A stretch of 64,000 bases of DNA from Prevotella sp. 10(H) (GCF_000711235.1 NZ_JOMI01000004.1:62001-126000), one strand, 5' to 3'; shown: positions 26,066 through 34,856, numbered from the stretch's first letter. Program-made: numbers and translations. The notes: generated by a model from the letters alone, not told the origin.

Positions 26066-27324
26066 AAGTAGATGTATTGCTAGGCTTGCAATGGGGAGAT
26101 GAGGGAAAAGGCAAAATAGTGGACGTACTTACTCCCGAATATGAAATAGTAGCTCGTTTTCAGGGAGGACCGAATGCCGGTCATACCCTCGAATTCGAAG
26201 GGAAAAAGTATGTATTGCGTTCTGTTCCTTCCGGTATTTTTCAGGGAAACAAGATTAATATAATCGGAAACGGTGTCGTTCTCGACCCGGCACTTTTCAA
26301 AGGAGAAATAGAATCGCTGGAGTCGTCCGGCCACGAACTGAAAAAACGCCTGCTTATATCTAAAAAAGCCCATCTTATCCTGCCTACACACCGATTGCTC
26401 GATGCCTGCTACGAAGCGGCAAAAGGTGATTCGAAAATAGGAACTACCGGAAAAGGCATAGGCCCCACTTATACTGACAAAGTAAGCCGAAACGGCCTGC
26501 GTGTTGGTGACATACTGCATAATTTCGATGAAAAATACAATAAAGCTAAGTCTAAACATCTGAGAACGCTTCAGCAATACGGCCATGATACCAGTTCACT
26601 GGCTGAAATAGAAAAAGAATGGTTCGACGGAGTGGCTAAACTAAAAGAATTTACTTTTATCGACAGCGAACATTATATTAACAATGCGGTAAAGGAAGGA
26701 AAGAAAATTCTTGCCGAAGGCGCACAGGGAACAATGCTCGATATCGATTTCGGCTCTTATCCTTTTGTAACTTCTTCAAATACAATAAGCGCAGGAGCAT
26801 GTACAGGCCTTGGTATTGCGCCACAGTCGGTAGGTGAAGTCTTCGGTATCTTTAAGGCTTACTGTACCCGCGTAGGCAGTGGGCCGTTCCCGACTGAGTT
26901 ATTCGATGAAACAGGTGACAAGCTGCGTGAATACGGATTCGAATTCGGTTCTGTGACAGGACGTCCGCGCCGTTGTGGCTGGATAGACCTTGTGGCACTG
27001 CGATATGCGATTATGATAGACGGCGTAACACAGCTGATCATGATGAAGAGTGACGTGCTCGATACATTCGAAACCATCAGGGCATGTGTAGGTTATGAAA
27101 TAAATGGTCAGAAAACAACCGAATTTCCATTCGAAACAGAAGATAATATCACTCCGGTCTACGTGGATATGAAAGGCTGGCAAACAGATATGACAAAAAT
27201 GCAAAAAGAAGATGAATTCCCTACTGAGTTCAAACAATATGTTGCATTTCTGGAGAGCGAACTTGGCGTACCTATCCGTATTGTTTCTTTAGGACCTGAC
27301 AGGGCGCAGACCATAATCCGATAA
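26062..27324 (+). CDS. purA: Adenylosuccinate synthetase
   Basis: First step from IMP to AMP: GTP-dependent joining of IMP and aspartate. It has 420 residues. The N-terminal GTP-binding loop is GLQWGDEGKGKIVD (about 8-21), with the catalytic Asp and the GGPNAGHT segment near 36-43. GTTGKGIGPTYTDK (about 130) and GRPRRCGWID (about 300) are further signature blocks. Length is normal. It is translationally coupled to fur. The last 60 bases of the gene are present again, out of frame, 757 bases downstream as part of a tandem duplication. Confidence 0.96.
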   Translation: MKVDVLLGLQWGDEGKGKIVDVLTPEYEIVARFQGGPNAGHTLEFEGKKYVLRSVPSGIFQGNKINIIGNGVVLDPALFKGEIESLESSGHELKKRLLISKKAHLILPTHRLLDACYEAAKGDSKIGTTGKGIGPTYTDKVSRNGLRVGDILHNFDEKYNKAKSKHLRTLQQYGHDTSSLAEIEKEWFDGVAKLKEFTFIDSEHYINNAVKEGKKILAEGAQGTMLDIDFGSYPFVTSSNTISAGACTGLGIAPQSVGEVFGIFKAYCTRVGSGPFPTELFDETGDKLREYGFEFGSVTGRPRRCGWIDLVALRYAIMIDGVTQLIMMKSDVLDTFETIRACVGYEINGQKTTEFPFETEDNITPVYVDMKGWQTDMTKMQKEDEFPTEFKQYVAFLESELGVPIRIVSLGPDRAQTIIR

Positions 27325-27343
27325 TAATGTTTTTTAGAATAGT

Positions 27344-27371
27344 GTGCTGACAAACATTGTTGACACATTTT
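27344..27371 (+). terminator. Terminator of purA, first copy
   Basis: GTGCTGACAA (27344-27353) and TTGTTGACAC (27357-27366) pair around an ACA loop with one mismatch and G-T pairs, followed by ATTTT. The same structure recurs at 28108. It covers the in-frame upstream start of the peptidase gene. Confidence 0.55.
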
Positions 27372-27406
27372 CTGCTTCTTTATTAACAAACACTAAAAAG
27401 AAAAAC

Positions 27407-28075
27407 ATGTATATAGCTTGGATTTTATTCGGAGTAATAATGCTTGCCAGTCTGGCTGTATCCCAGATGCTAAAGAGCAAGTTTATTAAATACTCCAGAA
27501 TTCCGCTTGCCAGTGGAATGACAGGACGTGATGTAGCTGAAAAAATGCTCCACGACAATGGAATACATGATGTAAAAATAGTCTCCGCAGGAGGAATGCT
27601 TACCGACCACTATAATCCTGCCAACAAAACACTAAACCTGAGTGAAGGAGTTTATTCAAGCAATAGTGCGGCTGCTGCGGCCATTGCTGTTCGCGAATGC
27701 GGCCATGCCGTACAGCATGCAAATGCTTACGGGCCGCTGAAAATGCGCTCCGCACTCGTACCTGTCTTTAGCTATGCTTCACCATGGGTAATAATATTTA
27801 TTATACTTACAGGCATTATATTAATACAGAGTTTTCCGCCGTTAATATGGATAGGAATAGGACTTTTCGCGCTGACAACCATATTCAGTTTCATCACACT
27901 GCCTGTGGAAATGAACGCCAGCCAGAGAGCTTTGGCGTGGCTCAATACAGCAGAAGCGACAAATAAAAGCAATCATGATATGGCTAAAAACGCTCTGAAA
28001 TGGGCTGCTTATACATATCTTGGACGTACCTATCCTAATCGTTTAGTTAGGAATCTGACAGGGCACAGACAATAA
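27407..28075 (+). pseudogene. Zinc metallopeptidase copy 1, damaged and chimeric
   Basis: The frame is open for 222 residues and parallels copy 2 through about residue 204 (YIAWILFG, SGMTGRDVAEKML, ECGHAVQH). Two changes should disable it. The zinc motif HEcgH of copy 2 reads RECGH here: residue 96 is Arg, from CGC at 27692-27694 where copy 2 has CAC. The last membrane segment of copy 2 is missing and is replaced by 18 residues read out of frame from a duplicate of the purA 3' end. Because the frame is intact it may still be expressed as a membrane protein without peptidase activity. The in-frame GTG/ATG at 27344 lies in a hairpin and is not used. Confidence 0.7.
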
Positions 28076-28107
28076 TACGATAATAATGTTTTTTAAGAAT
28101 ATAGAGT

Positions 28108-28137
28108 GTGTCGGCAAACATTGTTGGCACATTTTTT
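28108..28137 (+). terminator. Duplicated purA-type terminator between the two peptidase copies
   Basis: GTGTCGGCAA (28108-28117) and TTGTTGGCAC (28121-28130) pair over 10 bp with G-T pairs around an ACA loop, followed by ATTTTTTG. Compensating differences from the first copy keep the stem, which suggests it is maintained. Confidence 0.65.
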
Positions 28138-28170
28138 GTTTCTTTATTAACAAACACTAAAAAGAAATAT

Positions 28171-28854
28171 ATGTACATAGGTTGGATTTTATTCGGAATT
28201 ATAATGCTTGCCAGTCTGGCTGTATCCCAGATGCTTAAGAGCAAGTTTAATAAATATTCCCGAATTCCGCTTGCCAGTGGAATGACGGGACGGGATGTGG
28301 CAGAAAAAATGCTTCATGAAAACGGGATATATGATGTTAAAGTTGTCTCCACAGGAGGAATGCTTACCGACCACTATAACCCTTCCAATAAAACAGTAAA
28401 CCTGAGTGAAGGTGTCTATTCCAGCAACAGTGTGGCTGCCGCTGCAGTTGCTGCTCACGAATGCGGTCATGCCGTACAGCATGCACATGCTTACGGGCCA
28501 TTAAAAATGCGGTCGGCACTTGTACCTGTAGTTAGTTTTGCTTCGTCATGGGTAACATGGGTGATTCTTGCCGGCATTATCTTTATACAAAGCTTTCCTG
28601 CGCTGATATGGATAGGTATCGGACTTTTTGCCATGACAACCATATTCAGTTTTATTACTTTGCCTGTTGAAATCAATGCTAGCCAAAGAGCATTAGCATG
28701 GCTTAATACAGCAGGAGTGACAAATACAAGTAATCATGATATGGCCAAGGATGCTCTGAAATGGGCAGCTTATACCTATGTGATTGCTGCAATCGGTTCA
28801 CTTGCCACATTGCTTTATTATATAATGATAGCATTGGGCGGCAGACGCAATTGA
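28171..28854 (+). CDS. Membrane zinc metallopeptidase (YugP-like)
   Basis: A 227-residue integral membrane protein of the neutral zinc metallopeptidase type 2 family (PF04298-like, B. subtilis YugP). An N-terminal membrane segment (about 3-20) is followed by the conserved SGMTGRDVAEKML and DHYNPSNKTVNLSEGVY. The zinc motif HECGH is at 96-100, with membrane segments near 120-155 and 195-222. The substrate is unknown; the active site should face the membrane-cytoplasm boundary. It is the intact member of a tandem pair and is preceded by its own copy of the purA terminator. The ATG at 28171 is chosen because the earlier in-frame start is within that hairpin. Confidence 0.85.
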   Translation: MYIGWILFGIIMLASLAVSQMLKSKFNKYSRIPLASGMTGRDVAEKMLHENGIYDVKVVSTGGMLTDHYNPSNKTVNLSEGVYSSNSVAAAAVAAHECGHAVQHAHAYGPLKMRSALVPVVSFASSWVTWVILAGIIFIQSFPALIWIGIGLFAMTTIFSFITLPVEINASQRALAWLNTAGVTNTSNHDMAKDALKWAAYTYVIAAIGSLATLLYYIMIALGGRRN

Positions 28855-28880
28855 CATGTAATTGAATAATCTATATACAG

Positions 28881-28912
28881 AAGAGTGGTCTTTGCCGGCT
28901 ACTCTTTTTTTA
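28881..28912 (+). terminator. Intrinsic terminator after the peptidase gene
   Basis: AAGAGT (28881-28886) pairs with ACTCTT (28901-28906), extended inward by G-T and G-C pairs, and is followed by a run of T. Confidence 0.75.
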
Positions 28913-28943
28913 TCACAAATAAATTATAATACACAGGATTATA

Positions 28944-28951
28944 TATCTTTG
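28944..28951 (+). promoter_or_regulatory. -7 box for the phosphoesterase operon
   Basis: TATCTTTG matches the -7 consensus 28 bases before the ATG at 28980. No -33 TTTG is present at the usual spacing. Confidence 0.45.
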
Positions 28952-28979
28952 TAGGTTCTAAAACTATCATTAAGTCTGA

Positions 28980-30119
28980 ATGAAACCGATTATGTTTATA
29001 ATAATATTCATTGTATACCTCCTCGTAAATTTCTATGTCTTTCAACATATATGGGTTGCTATGCCGCCGAATACAATCGGCAGGGTCGCCCTTGTTTCGT
29101 TTGCAGTCATAGCAGTTTCGTCATTCTTTATTTCTTTTCTCGCAGGCGATGCAATGCCTGTATGGCTAACATCGGTATTATATAAAATAGGTACGGCATG
29201 GTTTTTCATTATGTTGTATTTCTTTATTATACTTGCATTTAAAGACCTGTTCGGGTTGGCTAACCGTTTTTTGCATTTTATGCCTGCCGATGCAATTACC
29301 CGCTATACAAAAGAAAACTGGGTAGGTTTTAGCTTTATGATAGGCTTTATCGCCTTGTTTATGATTTGCGGCTATATCAAATACCAGTGGAAAGTACGCG
29401 TAGATGTGCCTATTCAGATATATAAGACAATAGGCGATTCCACTGCTAATCGTTCTTTACGAATTGTTGCCATTAGCGACCTGCATCTTGGCTACGGCAT
29501 CGGTAAGAAAGAATTCGAAGGATGGATAAATACCATTAATGCTGAAAATCCCGATATTGTCTTGATTGCCGGAGATGTCATAGACAACAGCGTGCGTCCG
29601 CTAAATGAAGGGAATTTTGCAGAAAGCTTCCACAAGATAAAAGCACCTCTGGGAATTTATGCCTGTCTGGGCAACCATGAATATATAAGCGGATTGAAAA
29701 ACAGCCTCGAATTTCTGGAAAAAGCGGGCATACATGTACTAAAAGATAGTGCGGCACTGGTGAATAACAACTTTTACGTTATCGGGCGCGACGACAGGTC
29801 CAATGAATGGCGCAGACCATTGAAAGAACTGACGGACAGCCTCGATAAGTCTAAACCGCTTATACTTCTCGACCATCAGCCATATCATCTTGAAGAAGCC
29901 GAAGCATACGGCATCGACCTGCAAATATCAGGACATACGCATCAGGGACAGGTTTGGCCGATATCGGCAATCACGAATGCCATTTATGAAAAAGACCACG
30001 GATTTGTAAAAAAAGGAAACGCAAATATATACGTCAGTTCGGGTATTGGTATCTGGGGCGGTAAGTTCCGTATAGGTACACAATCGGAATATGTAGTCAT
30101 AGACATCAATAAAAAATAA
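28980..30119 (+). CDS. Membrane-anchored metallophosphoesterase, copy A
   Basis: A 379-residue protein. Four or so hydrophobic segments in the first 140 residues are followed by a calcineurin-like phosphoesterase domain. The metal-binding motifs appear in order: SDLHLG, AGDVID, GNHEY, DHQPYH and SGHTHQGQ. It is of the YkoQ/YaeI type; a phospholipid head-group substrate such as UDP-diacylglucosamine or lipid phosphates is possible, but not shown by sequence. The stop and the next ATG overlap by one base (TAATG), coupling it to a paralogue with the same architecture. Confidence 0.85.
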   Translation: MKPIMFIIIFIVYLLVNFYVFQHIWVAMPPNTIGRVALVSFAVIAVSSFFISFLAGDAMPVWLTSVLYKIGTAWFFIMLYFFIILAFKDLFGLANRFLHFMPADAITRYTKENWVGFSFMIGFIALFMICGYIKYQWKVRVDVPIQIYKTIGDSTANRSLRIVAISDLHLGYGIGKKEFEGWINTINAENPDIVLIAGDVIDNSVRPLNEGNFAESFHKIKAPLGIYACLGNHEYISGLKNSLEFLEKAGIHVLKDSAALVNNNFYVIGRDDRSNEWRRPLKELTDSLDKSKPLILLDHQPYHLEEAEAYGIDLQISGHTHQGQVWPISAITNAIYEKDHGFVKKGNANIYVSSGIGIWGGKFRIGTQSEYVVIDINKK

Positions 30120-31315
30120 TGAGAGTATTCTTTAATGCGATAATCGTCCAGATTTTTCTCAGCGCCTATATCTACTGGCGCGGTTGGCAGGGATTGCCCG
30201 ACAAGAATTACATAAAGATTCCGTACGCATCTATTTATATAATAGAACTAACCATTTATTTTATCGGCTTTTTCACCTCGGGAACCGGACTTCTACCGTT
30301 CGATGCCCTTCACAATTTCGCTTGGGTGGGCACTTCTTGGATGATTTTCACTATTTACATGACAGTACTGTTATTGTTATATGATTTACTAAAATATATA
30401 AACAAGAAGAAAAATATAATTCCGATAGATCTAAAAGCCAAAAAGTCACGGCTGATTTATTTCTGTTCTTCTCTACTCATAGTTTGCGCTTCCATGGGAT
30501 ACGGTAGTTACCGTTTCTGGAATCCTGTTGTTACCGAAATGGATTTGACGGTAGAGAAGCATTCTCCGAATGTAAAGAACTTACGGGTTGTGGTGGCTAC
30601 GGATATACATGCAGGATATCTTATCGATAAGGGAATTATATCTATGTATGTAGATAAAATAATGGAACAGAAGCCTGATATAATATTGCTGCCGGGAGAT
30701 ATTATAGACTACGATGTCAAATCGCTATACGAACAGCATATGGAAACAGAATTTCACCGTCTGAAAGTACCGTATGGGGTCTATGCGACCACAGGCAACC
30801 ACGAATATATTGAACTGGGAGACGAAGAAAAAGATGAGAAAATCCACTGGCTCAGTAAATATGCAGGACTAACCGTATTGAGAGATACGACAATACTGAT
30901 AGCAGATTCATTCTATCTGGTTGGCCGTGAAGATGATATGTGTGAAACGAGAAAATCTCTCCCACAAATAATGCAGGGAGTAAATAAAGATTTACCTGTC
31001 ATCGTTATGAATCATGAGCCGCACCGCCTCTATGAAGAAGCTGATAACGGGGCGGATATTGCTGTATACGGGCATACCCACAACGGGCAGTTTTTCCCTG
31101 TAAATACAATTATGGCTATATCGTCTGCTATTTATAATACGGGAATCATACCGGAAGACAAAAAACTAAGATCGATGTATGAAATACCTTACGGCTATAA
31201 GAAAAAAGGGAATACACATGTATATGTTTCGTCCGGGCTCGGCCTTGCCGGTCCTCAGTTCCGTATTGGTACAGTATCGGAAATTGTAGTTTTGAATGTG
31301 AATTTCACAAAATGA
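30119..31315 (+). CDS. Membrane-anchored metallophosphoesterase, copy B
   Basis: A 398-residue paralogue of the preceding gene. It has membrane segments in the first 150 residues, then a calcineurin-like domain with TDIHAGY (replacing the usual SDLH, still D-x-H), PGDIIDY, GNHEY, NHEPHR and YGHTHNGQ. All metal ligands are present. It differs from copy A in the N-terminal membrane region and in an insert before the C-terminus. The one-base overlap with copy A indicates coupled translation. The two probably act on related lipid-linked substrates at the inner membrane. recN follows after 15 bases. Confidence 0.85.
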   Translation: MRVFFNAIIVQIFLSAYIYWRGWQGLPDKNYIKIPYASIYIIELTIYFIGFFTSGTGLLPFDALHNFAWVGTSWMIFTIYMTVLLLLYDLLKYINKKKNIIPIDLKAKKSRLIYFCSSLLIVCASMGYGSYRFWNPVVTEMDLTVEKHSPNVKNLRVVVATDIHAGYLIDKGIISMYVDKIMEQKPDIILLPGDIIDYDVKSLYEQHMETEFHRLKVPYGVYATTGNHEYIELGDEEKDEKIHWLSKYAGLTVLRDTTILIADSFYLVGREDDMCETRKSLPQIMQGVNKDLPVIVMNHEPHRLYEEADNGADIAVYGHTHNGQFFPVNTIMAISSAIYNTGIIPEDKKLRSMYEIPYGYKKKGNTHVYVSSGLGLAGPQFRIGTVSEIVVLNVNFTK

Positions 31316-31330
31316 TGATTATCTTTAGCT

Positions 31331-32989
31331 ATGCTAAAATCACTTTATATAAAAAATTATGCATTAATAGATAGCCTCGAAATTGATTTCGAATCCGGCT
31401 TCTCTGTTATTACAGGGGAGACAGGTGCGGGAAAATCAATTATTCTGGGCGCACTTTCTCTTATACTTGGGCAACGAGCGGATATAAAGGCGATAAAGCA
31501 AGGGGAGAATAAATGCATTATCGAAGGCTCTTTCGATGTATCGGCATACGACCTGAAGGATTTTTGCGAAGAAAGAGGGATAGAATATGATCCCGACAGC
31601 TATATTCTGCGCAGGGAAATACTTTCTACAGGAAAATCACGGGCATTTATAAACGATTCGCCTGTCAGCTTAAACGACCTGAAAGAACTGGGTGGCCAGC
31701 TTATTGATATACATTCGCAGCATCAGAATCTCCTATTGACAGACAGCCGTTTCCAGATGCAGGTTGTAGATGCACTGGCAGGAAATAAATCTTTATTGAA
31801 AGAGTATCAACAGGCTTTTCATCAATATAAGCAATCTGAAAAGGAGCTGGCAGAACTAAAAGAGGCTGTAAAGAAAAGTAAAGAAGAAGAAGATTACCTG
31901 CGTTTCCAATATCAGGCGTTGCACGAAGCGGCATTGATAGAAGGAGAGCAGGAAGAACTGGAAGCTGAACAGGAACTGCTGAACAATGCAGAAGATATAA
32001 AATCAGCTCTATATAAAATCGACTCCCTATTATCAAACGACGAAAGAGGCATCGTTCCCATATTGAAAGAAAGCCTGAATACTTCTCAATCACTTACTAA
32101 GGTGTATCCAAAAGCTGATGAAATATCGCAGCGTTTGCAAACGGCATATATCGACCTGAAAGATTTAGCTTCGGAAATGGAGCGCACGGCAGAAGATGTG
32201 GAATTCAATCCCGAGCGGCTGTCTTATATAGAATCGCGGCTCGATCTGATTTATTCCTTACAGAAAAAGCACCATATATCATTGGTTTCAGGTTTGCTGA
32301 GCCTATATGAAGAATTGGCACATAAACTGGAAAATATCGATTCTTCCGATCAGCAATTGGAAGCTTTGGAAAAAGAAGTATTTCAGAAATACGACAAGGC
32401 CTTGAAATTGGCTAAAAAATTAAGCGACAGACGTAAGACTATTATCCCTAAATTTGAGAAAGAATTAGAGGCAAAAGTAGCTTATCTTGGCATGCCGAAT
32501 ATCAAATTCAAATGTGAGGTAATTACAGAAAATCATCCCAATAATTTTGGTATCGATAACATACTATTCTTATTCTCAGCTAATAAAAATGCACCTTTAC
32601 AGCCTGTTGCCAATATAGCATCAGGGGGTGAAATTTCACGGCTGATGCTTTGCCTCAAGTCAATGATTGCAGGAGCCACAGCTCTACCGACTATCATTTT
32701 TGATGAAATAGATACGGGGGTTTCGGGAGAGATAGCAGATAAAATGGGACAGATAATGCTCGACTTCGGTAAAAATATGCAGGTAATTGCCATTACGCAT
32801 CTGCCGCAAATCGCCGCTAAAGGACGAACACATTATAAAGTATATAAATCGGATAATGAATCGTCAACTACCACTCATCTCGATATTTTATCGGATGCCG
32901 AACGACTGGACGAAATTGCCCGTATGCTAAGTGGCTCAACCATTACCGAAGCTGCTATTCAGAATGCAAAGGCGATGCTGGCACATTAA
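31331..32989 (+). CDS. recN: DNA repair ATPase RecN
   Basis: SMC-like protein acting in recombinational repair of double-strand breaks. It has 552 residues. The N-terminal ABC half contains the Walker A GETGAGKSII (about 30-39). The middle (about 160-400) is predominantly coiled coil rich in Glu, Lys and Leu. The C-terminal half carries the ABC signature ASGGEISRLML and Walker B IIFDEIDTGVSGEIA. Length and order are normal. It follows the phosphoesterase pair by 15 bases and may share their transcript. Confidence 0.95.
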   Translation: MLKSLYIKNYALIDSLEIDFESGFSVITGETGAGKSIILGALSLILGQRADIKAIKQGENKCIIEGSFDVSAYDLKDFCEERGIEYDPDSYILRREILSTGKSRAFINDSPVSLNDLKELGGQLIDIHSQHQNLLLTDSRFQMQVVDALAGNKSLLKEYQQAFHQYKQSEKELAELKEAVKKSKEEEDYLRFQYQALHEAALIEGEQEELEAEQELLNNAEDIKSALYKIDSLLSNDERGIVPILKESLNTSQSLTKVYPKADEISQRLQTAYIDLKDLASEMERTAEDVEFNPERLSYIESRLDLIYSLQKKHHISLVSGLLSLYEELAHKLENIDSSDQQLEALEKEVFQKYDKALKLAKKLSDRRKTIIPKFEKELEAKVAYLGMPNIKFKCEVITENHPNNFGIDNILFLFSANKNAPLQPVANIASGGEISRLMLCLKSMIAGATALPTIIFDEIDTGVSGEIADKMGQIMLDFGKNMQVIAITHLPQIAAKGRTHYKVYKSDNESSTTTHLDILSDAERLDEIARMLSGSTITEAAIQNAKAMLAH

Positions 32990-33017
32990 TACTGGGGTAA
33001 TAAATTTATCTATATGG

Positions 33018-33033
33018 TAAGCAGTAGTGCTTA
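33018..33033 (+). terminator. Small hairpin after recN
   Basis: TAAGCA/TGCTTA with a GTAG loop. It lacks a good T tract, so a terminator role is uncertain. Confidence 0.3.
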
Positions 33034-33087
33034 TCGGTCTTTGAAAAAAGAGAAATGTAACAAATAAAGTATAAGTGGAAAAAACGT

Positions 33088-33210
33088 TACTTTTGTTACC
33101 TTTTTGAAATTTCTATACGAAAAAGCTAACCGCTAGAAGCTATCAGCTAACGGCTATAAATTCGTTACTTTTGTTACTTTTTAACCAAATAGAGTTAATT
33201 AATGTAAATA
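33088..33210 (+). promoter_or_regulatory. Intergenic region with repeated TTACTTTTGTTAC boxes
   Basis: Two TACTTTTG -7-like boxes (33088-33095 and 33166-33173), each in the context GTTACTTTTGTTAC, flank a run of related AGCTAAC/AGCTATC words at 33124-33156. The second box and the 40 bases after it are closely matched upstream of the ABC-F gene (57225-57270). Neither box here has a clear -33 element. The region presumably drives the aminotransferase gene. Confidence 0.45.
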
Positions 33211-33217
33211 TAAAATA

Positions 33218-34318
33218 ATGAAAATTCCTTTTCTAAACCTCAAACGAGAAAATGAACGTTATGCCGCCAAAATAAAAGAGGCTGTATCACGCGTCATCGA
33301 TTCGGGCTGGTATATATCAGGAGAGGAAAAGGAGAAATTCGAGAAAGAATTTGCGGCTTATTGTGGTGTAAATCATTGCATTGGCGTAGGCAACGGACTA
33401 GATTCCATTCGTTTGATACTAATGGGCTATATGGATCAGGGGACAATACAGAAAGGCGACGAAGTTATTCTTCCTGCCAATACATTCATCGCTACAGCTT
33501 TAGCTGTATCACAGTGTGGACTGGTTCCCGTACTTGCCGACTGTGATAACCGCACATACAATATCGAGTCTCAATCAGTAAAAGAAAAGATTACATCGCG
33601 CACGAAAGCAATCATTGCCGTACACCTCTATGGTCAGGTTGCTGCAATGAATGAACTAAAGCAGATAGCAACCCAATACAACCTAAAGTTGATAGAAGAT
33701 GCAGCACAGGCACATGGTGCCACACATCAAGGGAAGAAAACGGGAAGCCTTGCCGATGCCGCAGCATTTAGCTTCTATCCGGTAAAGAATTTGGGAACGT
33801 TGGGAGATGCGGGAGCGGTAACAACCGATGATAAAAAGCTGGCAGATATTATTCGAAGTCTGTCGAATTACGGCTCTGGCAAAAAATACATACATCAGTA
33901 TAAAGGTATAAACTCGCGTCTGGATGAAATACAGGCTGCTATCCTATCCGTAAAACTGAAACAGCTGGATGAAGAGAATCAAAAACGCAAGGAATTGGCT
34001 TCTTATTTCAGCCGGAATATTAAGAACGAAAATATCATCCTGCCATACAATAAAGAGCCGACAAGCCACGTTTTTCACTTATATGTGATTCGTACAAAAG
34101 AACGTGACAGGCTTCAGTCATATTTGGAAACAAAAGGAATATTTACACAGATACATTACCCGCTGGCCATACATAAACAGCCGGCTTACAGCGAATTGAA
34201 AGATCTGAAACTGCCTGTAGCCGAACAGTTACAGGACGAAGTTCTCAGCCTGCCTTTCTATATATCATTGACGGAAGACGAAAAGACGAGAATTACTAAG
34301 GCTTTGAACAGCTATTGA
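33218..34318 (+). CDS. Sugar aminotransferase (DegT/DnrJ/EryC1)
   Basis: PLP-dependent aminotransferase of 366 residues acting on a nucleotide-linked keto-sugar in the cytoplasm. Family blocks are NGLDSIRL (about 58), the PLP-contacting [10 protein letters not shown] (about 160-169) and the Schiff-base Lys in [16 protein letters not shown] (about 182-197). [11 protein letters not shown] near 235 is also present. The sequence is closest in style to the 3-amino-3,6-dideoxyhexose enzymes (QdtB/FdtB). The partner isomerase and acetyltransferase are absent nearby, so the actual product is not predictable. A lipoprotein gene follows after 19 bases. Another DegT aminotransferase of a different type is encoded at 42786-43922. 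Confidence 0.85.
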   Translation: MKIPFLNLKRENERYAAKIKEAVSRVIDSGWYISGEEKEKFEKEFAAYCGVNHCIGVGNGLDSIRLILMGYMDQGTIQKGDEVILPANTFIATALAVSQCGLVPVLADCDNRTYNIESQSVKEKITSRTKAIIAVHLYGQVAAMNELKQIATQYNLKLIEDAAQAHGATHQGKKTGSLADAAAFSFYPVKNLGTLGDAGAVTTDDKKLADIIRSLSNYGSGKKYIHQYKGINSRLDEIQAAILSVKLKQLDEENQKRKELASYFSRNIKNENIILPYNKEPTSHVFHLYVIRTKERDRLQSYLETKGIFTQIHYPLAIHKQPAYSELKDLKLPVAEQLQDEVLSLPFYISLTEDEKTRITKALNSY

Positions 34319-34337
34319 AAGATAAGGAACGATTAAG

Positions 34338-34856
34338 ATGAAATATATTTATCTCTTACTTACTGTTATACTGTTATCATCCTGCAATAGTATAGCAAGC
34401 AAGGTAGAAAACCCGCAAAGTGACGACGACCGGATAAAGAATATGCTGATAGATGCAAAAGCATACAGCAATAGTCTGGAGATTATCGACATACAGAATA
34501 TGGCAGAATATACACTTCCCGTCATTCTGCGGATGAACGGCGGCAAAGAGGTATATATCAGAAGCCTTGAGGAGTCGTCACATCCGATAGGTGAGATTGA
34601 ATATATGAGAATCGAAATAATGCCGGAAGCCAAAATTATAAAAGGGCAAGGCGACAATTATTATTCAGTAGTCAGGCAGGAAACAGAGCAAAAACTGAAC
34701 GGCATAGACGAAATCGTCCATTCGTCAATAAAGCTTGTCACCGAGTCCCTCGACGGAGGTAAGAACTGGACATTCGGATTCTTAAGAAAAGCCGATATAT
34801 CAAATTATTATCCGCCGGAACTCGCAGGAGAGATTAACAAAAACCTTGATTACTGA
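34338..34856 (+). CDS. Hypothetical lipoprotein
   Basis: A 172-residue protein with a short signal sequence and lipobox LLSSC (Cys16). The mature part is mixed alpha/beta, with a middle motif MAEYTLPVILRMNGGKEVYIRSLEE and a C-terminal SLDGGKNWTFGFLR. I do not recognise the family. It follows the aminotransferase by 19 bases and is likely co-transcribed. Lys-16-like sorting residues cannot be judged; the residues after Cys (NSIASK) are not strongly acidic, so periplasmic retention is possible. Confidence 0.65.
   Translation: MKYIYLLLTVILLSSCNSIASKVENPQSDDDRIKNMLIDAKAYSNSLEIIDIQNMAEYTLPVILRMNGGKEVYIRSLEESSHPIGEIEYMRIEIMPEAKIIKGQGDNYYSVVRQETEQKLNGIDEIVHSSIKLVTESLDGGKNWTFGFLRKADISNYYPPELAGEINKNLDY

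Larger units (their letters stand above)
27262..28779 (+). repeat. Diverged tandem duplication, unit of about 757 bases
   Basis: Unit 1 (27262 to about 28018) comprises the last 60 bases of purA, its terminator, the leader and a zinc-peptidase gene. Unit 2 starts at 28019 and repeats the same order. Matching landmarks are CTTGG at 27262 and 28019, CGATAATAATGTTTTTT after each purA tail, the hairpins at 27344 and 28108, the shared AACAAACACTAAAAAGAAA leader and the two gene starts at 27407 and 28171. The copies have many substitutions, so the event is not recent. Confidence 0.85.
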
